A DNA stretch of 64,000 bases from Rapana venosa (GCA_028751875.1 CM054135.1:66658747-66722746), one strand, 5' to 3'. Counted from the stretch's first letter, positions 35,586 to 49,200 are shown. Program-made: numbers and translations. Notes: a model not told the origin generated them from the sequence alone.

Positions 35586-36195
35586 CTGGAAGATCACAAG
35601 AAAAAAGATAAAATTTGTAAACTTTTGACAAGCCCAAAGAATTACTTTATATACTCCTGCTACTTCTCTAAAAATTAAACCATTCTCTTATTCCCTAGGA
35701 ACAAAGAGGTCTACTGAGACTACATAACTAGCAATGTGTACCCTGTTTATTTTTAATAAGAATTGTGTGAAATATGTGTGATACCTCATTTTTCTCCCTG
35801 TTTGCCTATTTTTCTGCCTATATGCAGTTCAGTTTTATATGTCTGTCTGCCTATGTGTTGCCAATAAAGTTATGCTTTAAGCTTCTTCTTTCTTTGATTG
35901 TCTTTCTTACTGCCTCCCTATGTGACTTGTGCATAAGCGTTTGAAATGGACATGAGTCTTGTTCGTGAAATGTCTTTTTCTCTTGTTCATTGTCAAGTTC
36001 AAGTGGCCAGCTTTTGTCCACATATAAAGACTTCCTAATCTTTTTTCATGTGAGCTTTTCTTCTCCCAGGAGATAGGTGTGAATGAGACTCTAATTTTGC
36101 TCTGCTTTGAATATTTTTCTATTTCAAAGCAACTCATGCATGTTATGATAGTCTCAAATTTAATCATAAAAGAAAAGGGGCATTGCAAACACTCA
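35586..36195. other. unassigned start of the 19.5-kb GPCR intron
   Basis: AT-rich, no recognised repeat or coding pattern. Confidence 0.45.
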
Positions 36196-36884
36196 TCTTC
36201 AGCGTTATGATATCAGGCGGGCAAACTGGGATCTTTTTATATGACATCTTGGCTGCTGAAGATCCATTGAAGGTACTGACCATGTCTATCATACTCCTTG
36301 CCAAACAGTCCGTATTTAGGACAAGTGGTCGGGCTGGGGCGCCCAAAACACTTTGGCTTGATGGGAATGTCGGAAGACCTGACGCCAGAGGAAGAAGGTT
36401 TAACATCTGATCCAAGAGCTAGAATGTCCAGTTGTGGTGTTGCGCCCATTAACATCTTCAGCCAATTCACGTCATGATTTTAAGACCAGCAGGCGCAAGG
36501 CATGGACATTTTTCTGCTCCACGCTCAACAGCAGAACACCTAGTAAGACAGATTTGAGAGTGATCTGGATGATTAAAGGGGGAAAACAGTTGGAGGATCC
36601 TCTCGTTACAGACACGGAAGCTGTGTCTAACTTTCTGGGCACCACTCCGAGGGAGAATTCCTCGTCAACTTTCAAAACTCAAACGTTCCATGGAATGAGA
36701 TTGCTGAAGGAAAGGACTCTTTAAAATTTTGTCTCGCAGACTAAAAAAGAATATGATATTTTCTCCTTGTCTGTGCTAAAATCTGCCCTGCAGTGGCAAG
36801 ACTTCACTTGACCCTGATGAAATTCATTACAGTACTTTGAAACGCCTCCCTGACAGCTGCTTCAAAACAGTCCTAAAAGCCCCA
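36196..36884 (+). mobile_element. Nimb/I-type LINE, endonuclease end and linker (copy a)
   Basis: The plus strand has the linker motif 'R.aWtfFcStLNsRTPsKtdlrVIWmIKGGKQ' (about 36490-36600) and LPDSCFKTVLKA. It is homologous to 44080-44490. Interrupted by SINE-B at 36885; the RT resumes at about 37600. Confidence 0.75.
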
Positions 36885-37605
36885 GCTGCCATAGTGCAGT
36901 GGTTAGCACCTTGGATTTTCGACTGGAAGGTCGCGGGTTCGAATCCGATAAGAGTCATAGGGATTTTTAGGACGCCGGCTGGCTCCTACCCAGAGTTAGT
37001 ATGCTGCAAACACTGGGACCACACAGTTGAGCTTCATCTACTGAACGGATGCCAGTTTGAAAGTGTTGCTCAAATTACCTGACCAACACTGCATGTGTCT
37101 ATATCTCTCAGGCCGGTTGACACAAGGATATATTATGATAGTAAGCGTAGAGTACACCCCTGTCAAGTAGTCTCAAAACATATTCACTTCCATAGCAGCA
37201 TCATTACGTCATCTTCATTATCATCATGCAATAAAAAAAATGCTTATTTTGGTGATGCAATTGCTCTCGACTCATGGTAACCTCAGATTCCGTTTCCCCA
37301 TACACTTCTGTGCCTGTGGTGAGTTTGTGTCAAAGCCTTTGGGGTTGGAGGTTCATGGGAAATGGTCATAGGAGGGATGTTGTAGTGGTTGCCACCTCAG
37401 GTGGTCAACTCACTCAGTCTGGCTCCACGACTGAGCTAAAACTGTCGTTAGAAGGTGGTTAGTATGTGGTGTCCTGCGTATGTTAGCTCAGAACACCACC
37501 AAAGTGACCCAGAAGCCGTGCAAGGCCCCATCAGACATAAAGAATCTGGACATGGCTGTTGTGGTATGATTAAAATAAGCGGCAATAGAACAGCAGGATA
37601 GGGAT
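36885..37605 (+). repeat. SINE-B copy inserted in a Nimb/I-type LINE
   Basis: tgccatagtgcagtggttag and gcgggttcgaatccg form the tRNA-like promoter. Then come ggctggctcctacccagagt, ggatatattatgatagtaag, catcatgcaataaaa and the second module with ccccatacacttctgtgcc. The LINE linker reads up to 36880 and its RT resumes after 37605. Confidence 0.85.
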
Positions 37606-38164
37606 GCTAATTTACTGGGAAAGATGGCTATCTCCCGTCTTATGTGGAAATTGGAAACATACAGCCTTCTGGTTACGGAGCAATGCAATTTTCGTAAAAG
37701 CTGTTCAACTGCTGACCATCTGGTACTCCTGAAGACTACTGTCTGCAATGCTTTCATTAACAAACAACACATTATTGCTGTCTTCTTGGGTTTGGAAAAG
37801 GCTTATGATATGGTTTGAAATTACAACATATTATCAGATCTGCATGATCTGAGTTTTCAGGGTTGTCTGCCATTATTTTTGGTGAACTTTCTGGTAAAAA
37901 GGCAGTTTTTAGGTATAGGCTGATTTAACTCTGTCTGACATCTTTGAGAGGAGATGGGAGTTCCTCAGAGGAGCATCCTTTTTCTTGTTCTCTTTAGCTT
38001 TAAGACAAACAACATCGTTACATTAGTTCACCAGGGCCTGGGATGCTATGGACTCCGCTCTTTATGCTACGGGCAACACATGTGCACGAGTTCAGAGACA
38101 GATTCAGCCCTGCGTCAACATCGTAAAGACAGAAAAGTGGCTTTTGGTCAAGTTGGTGGGTGGT
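37606..38164 (+). mobile_element. Nimb/I-type RT fragment (copy a, continued)
   Basis: MAISRLMWKLETYSLLVTEQCNFRKSCSTADHLVLLKTTVCNAFINKQ, then FLGLEKAYDMV (RT block 3) and MGVPQRSILF in place of 'GVPQGSILSPtLF'. It stops at LRQHRKDRKVAFG, before the RT end. It is followed at once by the 5' part of another copy. Confidence 0.8.
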
Positions 38165-40110
38165 CGAGGGAGTGGAGGAAGAACATCCGCTATTGAAACT
38201 CGGTCCTTTTGCTGTGGCTAAAGGCCTGAAGGGCATGGCGGGAGATTCAAAGACAGTACATAAATTATGTAATGGGACTCTCCGGGTTCAATGCAGCTCA
38301 AGAAGGCAGTCAGACTCATTGCAAAAGTGTACACAGCTAGTGACATGCCCTGTTATGGTAACTACAAAGCCCTTGATAACAGCAAAGGGTCATCCGGTGT
38401 AGGGACCTGCGGGGTGTGTCTTAAGCGGAAGTTAAAAGTTGGTATCCTAAGGAGTTAAGGATGTGCATTAAGTGCAGATTAGGAAGGGGAGGGGGGGGGG
38501 GTACAGGGTCCCCACGAACACTTTTCCCCTCACCTTTTGTACTATGGTCACAGATGTCAATTTACCCCACTTTCAGCTACTCTCAGCTGCTATCCATTCC
38601 ATCCCAGATGGTACTAATTATAGCAGGAATGGACCACACCTCGACTTAGTAAAAGGAAGGGGTGCTCTAAATTTAGCACTGGGCTCTGGACCCTTGACTG
38701 AGCTATGCTGGATTTACGCACAGTGCGGTGCTACCTCAGTCCATCAAAGTTGGATATCTGAATCTTAAAGTATGGTTGTATGTCCCTTCACTGCTCAGGT
38801 GCTTCAGGTGTCAGAAGTTTGGTCACATGAGAGAAATGTACCCTGGACAGGAGGTGTGCGGAGTGTGTGCAAAGGCAGCACACGATGGGGAATGTAAGGA
38901 CCCTGCTCGGTGACTGAACTGTGGAGGTGCCCATGCTTCCTCGTCCAGGCAGTGCCCTGTTTGTGATTTGGAGACGGAAATTCAGAAAGTCAAAGTAGAG
39001 AAGAGGATCTCAATGTTGGAGGCAAAAAAACTGGTCCAGGGTAGCAACAGTGGCACTGGCATTTTGGATGCAGCGGCAGTTAAGAAGCGTGTTTCAGTGG
39101 GTTGCTAAACGGATTTTAACAGGGAGTCTCCCAGCTCTGAGATGGCTGTAAGCAGCCGACCGAGAGGGATGGACAGTATCCCTACTCCAACGAAGGTGGC
39201 CTCTGGCATGGGCCCTAAACCAATCCCTGTGTGCCCTGTTGGTGTACAGAAGCAATTCAGCTCCTGTCCGGGGGTCCAAACTGCCGACTCCTGGAGTAAA
39301 GAAAAAACCAGCTCCTCCCACAAAACCAGTTTAGGGCTAGGAACAGCACCAAGGTGGTGGTTGTGACAGGGGCACAAAAGTCACCTACCAAGAAATAAGG
39401 ATACAAACCCCCTTCTGACAGACAGAAAAATGCAGAGACAGATTTCATTCAGGAAAGCCACTTTTCAGCACTCTCCGAGGATATGTCTGATATGGTATAA
39501 GGGAGGAAACCAATATGAAACATGATGACAAATATTTTATAATGAAACATCTGTGGTGTAGCATCCAATAGGGAGGATCTGCAGCTTCTCTGTGGAAAGC
39601 AGAGAGCGGCAGTGGTGGCGCTCCAGGAGACCCTACTGAAGGAAGAGAGAGAGGTTTCCCTTTCTGGGTTTAATACCATCCACAGAAGGGCAAAACCCAA
39701 TGAGCATTTAAAAACAAAATTTTCTTTTATTTCAAAGATAATGAAATAAGCACTCTTGTGCTCTTTTACATCCAGTTCCCGTGTGTATGCAGTTATATAA
39801 ATGTTGTCATGCGTTCCCACCAGCACACAATTGCCTACTCTTCCGAAAAGCAGAACAGATTTTAACATGTGCACAAGGTGTTCTGCGTGCGTTTGCACAC
39901 GGGACCTTAGTTTCTAGTCTCATTCGAAGACTTTTAGAGGCCTCGAGTTGGCACGGATATTAGCTCCAGAGGAGCATGGGACCTCCAGTGGGGTGAGCTT
40001 GCTAGTAGTGAACTCTTTGTTGTACAGTCCTCTAGTCCCTGACCTTCCCCTTCAGGCGGAGGCCTCTGGGGTCATGATGCACAAGACTATCACTTTATAT
40101 AGTATCTACC
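38165..40110 (+). mobile_element. Nimb/I-type LINE (copy b): gag-like ORF1 and start of endonuclease
   Basis: ORF1 is readable with frame breaks: PFAVAKGLKGMAGDSKTVHKL, then a zinc-knuckle region CFRCQKFGHMREMYPGQEVCGVCAKAAHDGEC and CGGAHASSSRQCPVC (38800-38970), typical of I-clade ORF1. ORF2 begins near 39550 with GVASNREDLQLLCGKQRAAVVALQETLLKEEREVSLSGFNTIH (endonuclease N-terminus). After a SINE it continues SGVSLLVVNSLLYS and KTITLYSIYH, up to the insertion point of a CR1/L2 at 40110. The same element resumes at 43584 and again at 50875. Confidence 0.82.
39708..39937 (-). repeat. SINE-A copy (reverse), inserted in Nimb copy b
   Basis: The reverse complement contains cttcgaatgagactagaaac, cacatgttaaaatctgttct, gagtaggcaattgtgtgctg, catacacacgggaactggat and an ATCTTTGAAATAAAAG end. 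The head is missing. The endonuclease codons of the host LINE are interrupted between TIHRRAKPN and RGTSSGVSLL. Confidence 0.85.
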
Positions 40111-43100
40111 ATATGCAAAATTGACTCAAAGGACATACTTTAAACCTTGGAATCCAACACTGGAAAACCAGAGGAGGGACACGCCCCGGCATACGTCATC
40201 GACTGCAGCGTGCTTCCCCTACATCTGCCTCCCTCCTCACTTCTGACATCACTTCCACAACAACTGTTACCAGCCACAACACTGCTTCACTTACTTGTCC
40301 ATCAGATGCTTCATCCTTTGTGTGTGGCTCTAACGGTTCTATCCGTGAAGTGTGTAATGATTTTCTTGAGAGTGACCCAGTTCTTTTACCATGTTCCATA
40401 CCTGACTCACCACCCAAACTTCTGTCAGCTCATCCACTGCACACATCCCTACAATCACCCTCATCCTCTGATAGTCATAGTCACTTACCACTTTCTTCTC
40501 CAACCTCTCAGCCTCCCTCAAACCTTCTCCACGTGTGTCTTCTTAGTGCGCAATCTGTCTGCACTGATGGTAAAGCCGATTTTCATTTCTCATTTTATAT
40601 CTGAACATGATCTAACTTTTCTTACAGAGACTTGGCTAAAATCACTAGCTCGCGAATCTAAGATAAACAGCTGATGCAACCTGGCTACAAAACTCTTTCT
40701 TTCCCCAGACTCTCCCGTTGAGGTGGCATTGCCATCGTCTACAAAGACACTCTGCATCCAGCTCTTTCTATCTGTCAGTCCCTTCCTTTTTCACCCGAAT
40801 CTTTCGAAGTCTGTGAACTCTGCCTCAATTTAACATCTTCAGTTTTTCACCAAGAGTTCCAGTCACTCTTGACCATTACAGCCTCTCTCCCAGGAAACTT
40901 ATTATACTTGGTGACTTTAACTTCCACTTCAACAACCAGTCTCCTCCTGATGTCAAGCGTCTTTCTCCTTCTCTGTCAAATCACTCTCTTTCTCAGCTGG
41001 TAAACGAACCAATACACAGATCAGGTCACATTTTAGACTGGCTTATCGTCGATGTTTCACAAGGTCTAGTGATATCTCAGTCTGTATCTGTCACTGACGA
41101 ACTACCCTCCGATCATTCTGCCATTCTTTTCTTCCTCAACATTGCAAAGCCTATCAGAAAGAAGAAGCGCGTTACCCATCGCAACCTCAAAGCCATAGAT
41201 ATTCAAACTTTTCTTTCCAAGCTGCTGAACGTCTTTAACAAATCCCTGACCATACCGACCCTTCTAAATCCTACCACACCGTTCACAGCCGACTTCTTCA
41301 TAAGCATGCACCTCCTACTGACCATCTCCTGCCTAATAGGCCCTGTGCACCATGGTACACCCATGACATCCTGGTCGCAAAACACAAACACCGACAGCTA
41401 TAGCAGCAATGACAAAAAACAAAAACTAAAATAAACAGGCAGCTTCTTCGTAAACAAATCAACAAAGTCAAAACCTTAATCTTTTCAGCAAAAACAAAGT
41501 ATTACTCTTCTCAAGTTCTTGATGCGATGTCTATGAAACTTCACCTTTTCCCTCACATCCACTTTTCTTGGATCTGCGAAAGCTAGCCCTCTGCCTTCTA
41601 TCTACGACCACTCTGAATTTCCTTCCATATTTTCTGCATTCTTTTCTGACAAAGTCCACAACATTCGCTCTAGCTTGGATCAGACTCCTTTTCAGCCTGT
41701 AATTTCTGACCGCTAAATTTCTGGCACTCCTCTCCTTTTCTTTCATCCAGCAAGCGAGAAAGAAATCAAGTCAATTCTGAAAAAAATGACAATAAAATCA
41801 TGTGATCTTAACTCTATACCTGCTTCTCTTTTCACTCAGAGCATTCCACAGCTTATACACACTATCACAAAAATAGTAAACTCATCACTTCTTTCAGGAA
41901 TTTTTCCAACAGCTCTCAAAACTGATATAGTTACACCTCTACTAAAAAAGCACGACCTCGATCCTAACATTCTGAAAAATTATAGACCTGTTTCCAACCT
42001 ATCGTTCATCTCTAAAGTCCTTGAAAAAGTTGTTCTGATACAACTTCACAGCCATCTCCATTCAAATAGTCTCCTTCCCCTTTTCAGTCTGCCTATCGCG
42101 CCAACCACAGCACCGAAACCACCCTAGTCCACGCCTTAGACACGATTCTAGACGTGTCTGACTCAGGAAAAATCTCCTGTCTCACCCTTCTCGAATTATC
42201 TGCAGCCCTCGACACTACAGACCACTCAATTATTCTCTCCCGTCTCAAAAAAACTTTTGGTATTAAAAGCACAGCCCTCACCTGGTTCAGTTCATACCTT
42301 ACAGACCGATTCCGCACAGTTGCAGTAAAAAAAAGATTCAATCAACACCTGCCAAACTGGAATGCGGTGTCCCACAGGGATCAGTTCTTGGCCCTGTTCT
42401 TTTCACTCTCTATACTGCTCCTCTTTCACACATAATAAATCATCATCAGATCAACCATCATTTTTATGCAGGCAACTCTCAAATTCTTAGCAGTGATACT
42501 CCTGAAAATCTGCCTTCTCTCTTGATTAATATGTCCTACATCCTTCAAGATATCCAGAACAAGTTACATCTTAAATGCAGGTAAAACCGATGCCATGCTT
42601 GTAGGGACCAAACACAAACTCTCTTCCATCAAAACAGCTTCAATAGAATTCGGCAATACGTCTTTCCCTCTATCTACTGCTGTGAAATATCTAGGAGTCA
42701 TTATATAGAACACACCCTCCATGCAAATTTCATCATCCAAACCTGCCAGTCGTGCTACTATCAATTGCAGGCATCAGTGCAGTTCGAAAGTACCTGTCCA
42801 CTGACGCAACATCCAAACTAGTCACATCTCTCATGTCTGGACTATTGCAATTCTCTTCTGGCTGGTCTGCCAGCATCATCTATCCACTTCTTTCAACATA
42901 TACATGATTCTGCAGCTCGCCTAGTCCTCAGAAAGAAAAAATCTGAGCACATTACTCCTCTCTTGCAATCTCTCCACTGGTTGCCTGTGCCACAGAGAGT
43001 AAACTATAAGATCAGTAACCTTTGTTACAAATGCCTCCATAAAACAGCACCTTCCTACCTCTGTGAATGTCTACACCTGTACACTCCTTCTTGTTCCTTC

Positions 43101-43583
43101 CGCTCTGCTGCAGACACCTTGTGCATAAGAATTCCTAGCTTCAACCAGTCCACCGTTGGCCGTCGCTCTTTCTCTGTTTCTGGTACATCAATCTGGAATG
43201 ACCTCCCTCTCTCTCTTCGTCAAAAGCCTTCTTATGACGCTTTTAAATCCGGTCTCAAGACACATTTATTTCAAACCTAAAAGTCTCTCCGCTTGTTCCA
43301 TATCATTTTTGTCCCTGCCCTCAACAGCCGAAACCCCATCACCCTGCCGGAGTGTACAACCTTATGTGTGTGCGTGAGTGTGCGTGTGTGTGTGTGTTTG
43401 TGTGTGCGCGCGCGCGCGCGCGAGCGCGTGTGTATACATTTGAATTTGTAAAAAAAAAAACGACCAACCTATTAATTGTAACTGGCTGCATGTGAATGAG
43501 CAGGATGAATGAAAGCGCTTTGATTTATTTTTTTTGGCTAGATATGGCGCTATATAAATTCCATGTATTATTACTATTATTAT
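40111..43583 (+). mobile_element. CR1/L2-type LINE, near full length, with 8-bp target duplication
   Basis: Flanked by TATCTACC at 40103-40110 and 43584-43591; the host endonuclease frame reads through once the element is removed. Order: a 5' region with a low-complexity Ser/Pro-rich ORF (40190-40550), endonuclease (SEHDLTFLTETWLKS at 40600-40650, IAIVYKDTL, LVTLTSTST...PD region, SDHSAILFF at about 41110). Then the RT (MTIKSCDLNSIPASLF 41786, IVTPLLKKHDLDPNILKNYRPVSNLSFISKVLEKVV, LDTTDHSIILSRLKKTFGI, a VSHRDQF frame in the PQGS block at 42370, YAGNSQ in place of YADDTQ near 42460). It continues with C-terminal LHWLPVPQRVNYKI, VGRRSFSVSG, a (GT)n(GC)n run at 43370-43430, and the tail gcgctatataaattccat (ATT)n. 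Several frame shifts; dead. Confidence 0.93.
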
Positions 43584-44494
43584 TATCTACCTGTCTCCTT
43601 CAGTTCCAATAAGAAAGGCGGATTTGGTGTCGTTGTTGCAGCAGTTGCCTCCTCCTACTTTCTGTTGTTGGGGGACATAAATGAGCATTCCCCATTTGGG
43701 GAAGGGAAAAGCCATCAATGAGGGGCCTCCTCTTGGAAGTGTTCATGGAACAGGATCTCTGTGTGTTGAATGGCAAGTCTCCCACTTACCACCCTTTGTC
43801 GAACGGTACACTGCCGTGTCTGGATCTGTCAGTGTGCAATCCTTCATTGGTCCTGGATTGAAAGTGCATGACAATCTGCACAGCAGCAATCATTTTCCAG
43901 TCATCGTGGCTCAGAATGTGGTGGTGGAAGAATCCCATAGGGAGTGGTTCACTGTCTGAAGGGCAAACTGGAATCATTTCAGGCTGGACATTCTTAGCAG
44001 AATGGATGAAGGGGAAATCTTGTCTGTAGACAATCTAACAGAAGCACTGACAGCATCTATTATATAGTCTGTAGAAAAGTCTGTGCCTAGGACAAGTGGT
44101 CGGTGGGGGACGTCTAGTGTGCCCTGGTTTGACAAGGAGTGCCGGACTGTCCGAAAGCAGAGGAAGAAAGTTCAGCACCTGGTTCGACAGCAACCATCTC
44201 CTGCAGCAGCAGTGTTGGCCCACCAAAAACTGTGGGCCAGGTCACGCTATGTTTTCAAGATCAGCAGGCATGAGGAGTGGAGGTGTTTTTGCTCCAGGCT
44301 CAATAATATATCATCCAGCAGGAACGTGTGGAAGGTGATTGATTGCCAGGATTAAGGGAAAAATGCTTCTGCTTCTGTTCATTATCTGAGGTTGGAGGAT
44401 ACTCTGGTTGATAGGGAGGTTGTGGCTAACCTGCTGGGCCACCACTCTGAAGAAGAATTCCTCTTCCACTTCCATAGACCAAACATTCTTCAGG
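43584..44494 (+). mobile_element. Nimb/I-type LINE (copy b, continued): endonuclease C-terminus and linker
   Basis: Resumes after the CR1/L2 with YLSPSVPIRK, GTFNEHSPLWG-like (CCWGT*MSIPHLG) and VERYTAVSGSVSVQSF. An SNHFPV motif (endonuclease 'SDHfPi') appears at about 43885. Then VPWFDKECRTVRKQRKKVQHLVRQQ, RYVFKISRHEEWRCFCSRLNNISSSRNVWKVI, LEDTLVDREVVANLLGHHSEEEFLFHFHRPNILQ. The frame is cut by the 3' end of a minus-strand Nimb copy at about 44495 and resumes at 50875. Confidence 0.85.
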
Positions 44495-46260
44495 ATCAAT
44501 CCAATCCAATCCTGTTGTTTATAGCCCAGCCAACCACAGAGGCCATATCAGAACTGTCGCCTCATCAAATTTCAAATCTCAGATTAAAACTGTGCAATTA
44601 TATACAGATTAAAACAGTGTATAAAACCAACTCTACTCTAACTCTCTAACCAACTCTACTTCCTTGTATCAACACCCTAGCCAACCATAAGGATTAACCC
44701 AGGACGGGCACCGCATTGTGGGAAAAAACACATCCACCACACAAAAGTACATAAAACCAAAACCAGATTCCGTAAAACAAATTTGTTCTTAGTGACTACC
44801 TGTAACACTTTCACTCATATCAGACATGAAAATCTAGATTCTCTCAGGAAGTTAAAAATGGCATCCAGTGGAATACCACGAAAAGGGATCTTTAGGGAGT
44901 CTGCTGTAAAATGCTTGTGTTTAATATCTTGGACATCTCAACACTCCACAAGAAGATTTTTGATGGTTACCCGCACATCACAAGTCACAAACCACGATGT
45001 TCAATCTAACTTAAAGCAAATAAATGTGGGTTTTATGAGAATGACCCATGTGCATCCTAATGAGTACTGTTGCTTCTCTTTGGTTTTTGACACACAGTGG
45101 AGAACTTCTTTTAGGTTAGGGCAAATCTGGAAAAGTTTGTTGTCTATGTGAGCATTCCTTTCCTCTTGCCATAGGGACTGAACATTCTGTTCGCTTTTAA
45201 ATCCGTGTATGGAACGGTAGACCGAGAAATGTCCTTCTCCGTGGCACCCCTGGCAATTCAATCAACCGTTTTGTTGCCCTGAATGCCCACGTGCCCTGGG
45301 ATTGATGCCAAAGCAATATCACATCTGTCACATCTCAAGGAAGTATACAATATCTAAATCTCCTGAAGCTTAGGATGATTTATGTTCCTATAAGCGATAG
45401 GCTCCAGAGCTGAGAGTGAATCCACACATACCAAGGAGCTTTTCCCTCCAAATGCTGATTTAGAGGGACATAACAAGAGCACTAAGTTCGGAAGTGTACA
45501 CCAAGCCATCTCACAGCAAGTGCTCAGAAAGCACAGATCCCTTGATTGTTGAATAGTAGGCTGTGCATGCCGCCCCTCCTCGGACTTGGAACTGTATGAA
45601 AAACGCTTGAATAGGATGGGTAAGACTGACACAAACCTTGGAAAAGACCTTGTAAGCTGTTGAGCTGGTCACATCCTTCATATGAGCAGCCAGATCAAAG
45701 TGGAACACTGGGGTTCCATCATCCAAATCAGCATCTCACGGAACATAGGAAAATCACATATCGCACCCAAACCGATACCAGCCTCCCAGGGGTCTGGAAA
45801 GATCCAATCCCCAGGGTAGTTGTGGCAGAAGATGATTTCTTAAACATAGCCAGAAACCAGGGGTTGAGAATGTAATCATAAACAGGGTTGTTGTGCTCCG
45901 AATACAGTTTCATATAGTAGTTCAGAGTCAGCTTCAGATGGCAGTTCTTCAAAGAGGGTTCTCCTGCTTCCGCATATAAGCTATATACTGGTGTTATTTG
46001 GAAAGCACCCAAACAAATTCGGAGCTCCTGGTAATGAATGGGGACCAGAAATTTCAAGTAGGAAGGCTTTGCTGATCCATAAACCTGACAATCATAATCC
46101 AATTTGGAGTGCACCAGCACCTGTAAACATGCAGCAGTGCCTTATGTTCCACTCCTCAGTCAGTATGGGTGATCACCCACGAGAGGTTCAATTTTTTTCT
46201 GACAGGACATTCTCAGGTGTTAGATGTGACTTTTGAAATTCAGCCTCTGATTAAATACAG
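44495..46260 (-). mobile_element. Nimb/I-type LINE, minus-strand copy: 3' end, RNase H and RT end
   Basis: Begins on the plus strand with caatccaatccaatcc, the reverse of the family's (GGATT)n 3' tail. The minus strand then has an RNase H-like region (SLVCVDSLSALEPIAYRNINHPKL at 45430-45370, SIPGHVGIQGNKT at about 45310-45270). Upstream comes the conserved RT end VHSKLDYDCQVYGSAKPSYLKFLVPIHYQELRICLGAFQITPVYSLYAEAGEPSL (46120-45950). It is split by an RTE insertion at 46261 and continues at 49339. It is nested inside the plus-strand Nimb copy b. Confidence 0.88.
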
Positions 46261-49200
46261 CAAATTCTGTTGACGTTGATATCCATTTTGTTTGGTCTTT
46301 TGTTGACAGTCATTACCTCAGTCTTGCTGGTGCTGATCTTCATACCGTATGTCTCACAGCTTTCATTGAGCCAGTCTGTGTGCTCCTGCAGATGTATCTT
46401 ATCATTATTGATCATTGCCTTGTCATTCACAAACATGAGTTCATTTAGTGCCTCAGGGTCTGGGTTGGCTTCCTTTGTGATCTGATCCATGTAGATCACA
46501 AAAAGCAGAGGAGAGAGATTACAGCCCTGCCTTACTCCGATCTCACTGGGAACCAGTCAGATGTTTCACTGGTGGAGTGGACTGCACTCCTGCTATTGGC
46601 ATAGATGGCCCAGATGCTGTCTAACAGCTGGCCCTTAGCCTTGTACTGCTCAAGGACCTTCCATAGTTTGTGTCTGTTGACCCGATCTAAGGCCTTTTCT
46701 TGGTCAACGAATTCATGATGGAGATCTTGGTCATACTCAATCACCTTCTTATACAGTTGTCAGAGTGCAAAGATTGCATCCTTTTTTGAAGTCAAACTGG
46801 GTATCACTGAGGAGACGTTCTGTTTTCGCTCAAGTGCACTGCTCCAGGATCTTTACAAATATTTTTCCTACATGGTTGAGCAGTGATATGCCTCTGTAGG
46901 TACTGCAGTCTTTCTTGCTGCCCTTCTTCTTCCATATTGGCACCATTATTGCATTTTGCCAGTCTTCTGGTACTTTTCTCTCCTCCCAAGCTTCAGTTGT
47001 TATGCCATCATCTCCTGCAGTCTTGACCTTAGGACTGGTCTTCACTGCTTGTTTTGCTTCACTTTCTAGGGTGGTAGGTTCGGAGTGGTTAGGGTGGCTG
47101 GGGGTGAACTGGGGACTGTTTGTCTTGTGCATACACCTGATGGGTTGAGTAGGTCTTTGAAATAGTTTTCCCTTCTCTTCACTATATTTTCCTCTTCATA
47201 CAATGCTTCCCCATTTGCAACTATGGTTAGATCAAAAGAAAAGGACTCTCATCACTTTCACACTCTTATAAAATTCTCTTGGAGAGGTTTCACATGTTTC
47301 ACAGAATTTTTCCCCACACTGGGTCCACAAATTTTCCTTTGCTCTTCTCACAACTTGTTTGCGGTGTCTTCTTGCCAGTCTGTATTTGAGGTAGTCCTCT
47401 TCATCCTTTAGCTCGATCCATATCTTGTATAGTTTCTTCTTTTCCTTGATAGCTTCCTTCACTTCTACATTCCACCAGGCTGATGTCTTTGTTTCTTCTT
47501 CCTGTCTCCTTGGTGCCACAGGCTTCTTTTATAGTGTCCAGGAGAACTGTCTTGAAGGTGCTCCAAGTTTCTCTGTTTAGTGATGTAGGATCAATACATT
47601 CCAGCTTTTCACTTATGATGCACCTGATCTGATTTTTCACCGCTTCCTCTTGGACCTTATGCATGTTGAGTCTTTCCGGCTGTTTCTTCTTTTTGATGGA
47701 TTTCCTTTGCTTCTGAATGCCCAGAGTTATAATGACTGGCCTGTGGTCTGTGTCCAAGCCTGCATTGGGGATGCCTCTTGAGTCTCTGATGTTTCTCTGC
47801 ATTCTAGATCTTGCTAGTATGAAGTCATTCTGAGATGAGACGTTCATGTCATTCTATTTGTACCAGGTGTAGTTCTCAGTGACTCTGTACTGGAAGAAAG
47901 TGTTGGTGACAATAAGGTCATGCTCTGCACACCGTTCCAATATGGGGTTACCGTTGTAGTTGCACAGTGTTCTGTGGTCACTGTATGGTCCAAGGTGCTT
48001 TGTCCACGGTGTTCTTCTCTCTCTAACTCTGCCATTGAAATCTCCCATGACATACAGGTCTTCTTGGTCTGGGATGTTGCTGATGGTGTCTGAGAGTTAT
48101 TTAAGAAGGGGTCGTTATCCTCATCTTAATAGGAGTCGTTACATGGTGCATAAACTTGAATGTAGTTGTTGATCTTGTTGCCCTTTCTGGTACTGATCTT
48201 CAAGAGTCTCTCTGAAATGAACTCTGTGGTCACTAAGTCCTTTGCCGTGTCATGGTCTATGATGAAATCCACACAATGTGCTGCTCTCTGTTCCTTTGCT
48301 TACACCGCTCCAATTGAAAAAATAGTTGGCGTCTATTTCCTTTCTTTCTGGTGTCTGTAATACCCCAACAGGAACTGTGCTGTGTCATAAACTCTACTAT
48401 CTCTGGTTCTTTGTTCATCAAACCGCAAATGTTCCAGGTCCAACCTTATCGTTTTTCTTTGATTGTTGTCCATTTTTCTTGCCCTACCGTCTTCCGTTTT
48501 TTTTATATTGTTGTCCGTCTTCCTCACTGTGCCATTTTCCATTGTGATCAGTCCGTTTGTATTTCCTTTTAATGTCTTGAGCAATTGTTTATTCACTGCT
48601 GGCCTGGTAAGCTAGTCACAGCTTCACCAGTGCCCCGTTGGCCAGCATTACCAGCTTCCAACTCCCACGACGAGGACGAGGGGTTGGGCAAACTGGATAT
48701 CAATGTCACCAGAATCCACTTGAAGAAAGCCAGTGAATCCAAATACCTGAGTAGCATCTTCACTGAAAATGGCAAACTAGACAGAGAAATCGAGACCAGA
48801 TGCCAGAAATCCAACGCAGTCAGCTACCAACTTGCCCCTCTCTTGAAACACCACAGCATTCCCACCAGCACTAAGGTGAAACTCATCAACGCCATTTTTC
48901 TACCAATGCTGACATACCAATGCCAGACATGAGCCCTAACTAAAGTTCTTAAGAGAAAACTGGTCACATGGGAAATGAAATGCCTTAGGAAAGTGGTAAA
49001 TAAGACCAGGCGAGACAAGATCAGAAATTAGGTGATATAAGACATGGTAGGATGAACACCAGTCCTACAACACACTGAACAACAGAGAATCAAGTGGTTC
49101 GGACACCTCACACATATGACCCCAAACCAACAAAACCTTCAGGCATACAACACCAGATACTCTGGCTGTAGAGCCAGAGGAAGATCAAAATGATGATGGA

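Noticed and set aside
40196..40604. Overlapping open frames on both strands, Ser/Pro- or Glu-rich
   Set aside because: They lie in the 5' part of the CR1/L2 element bounded by the TATCTACC duplication; no independent gene is needed.
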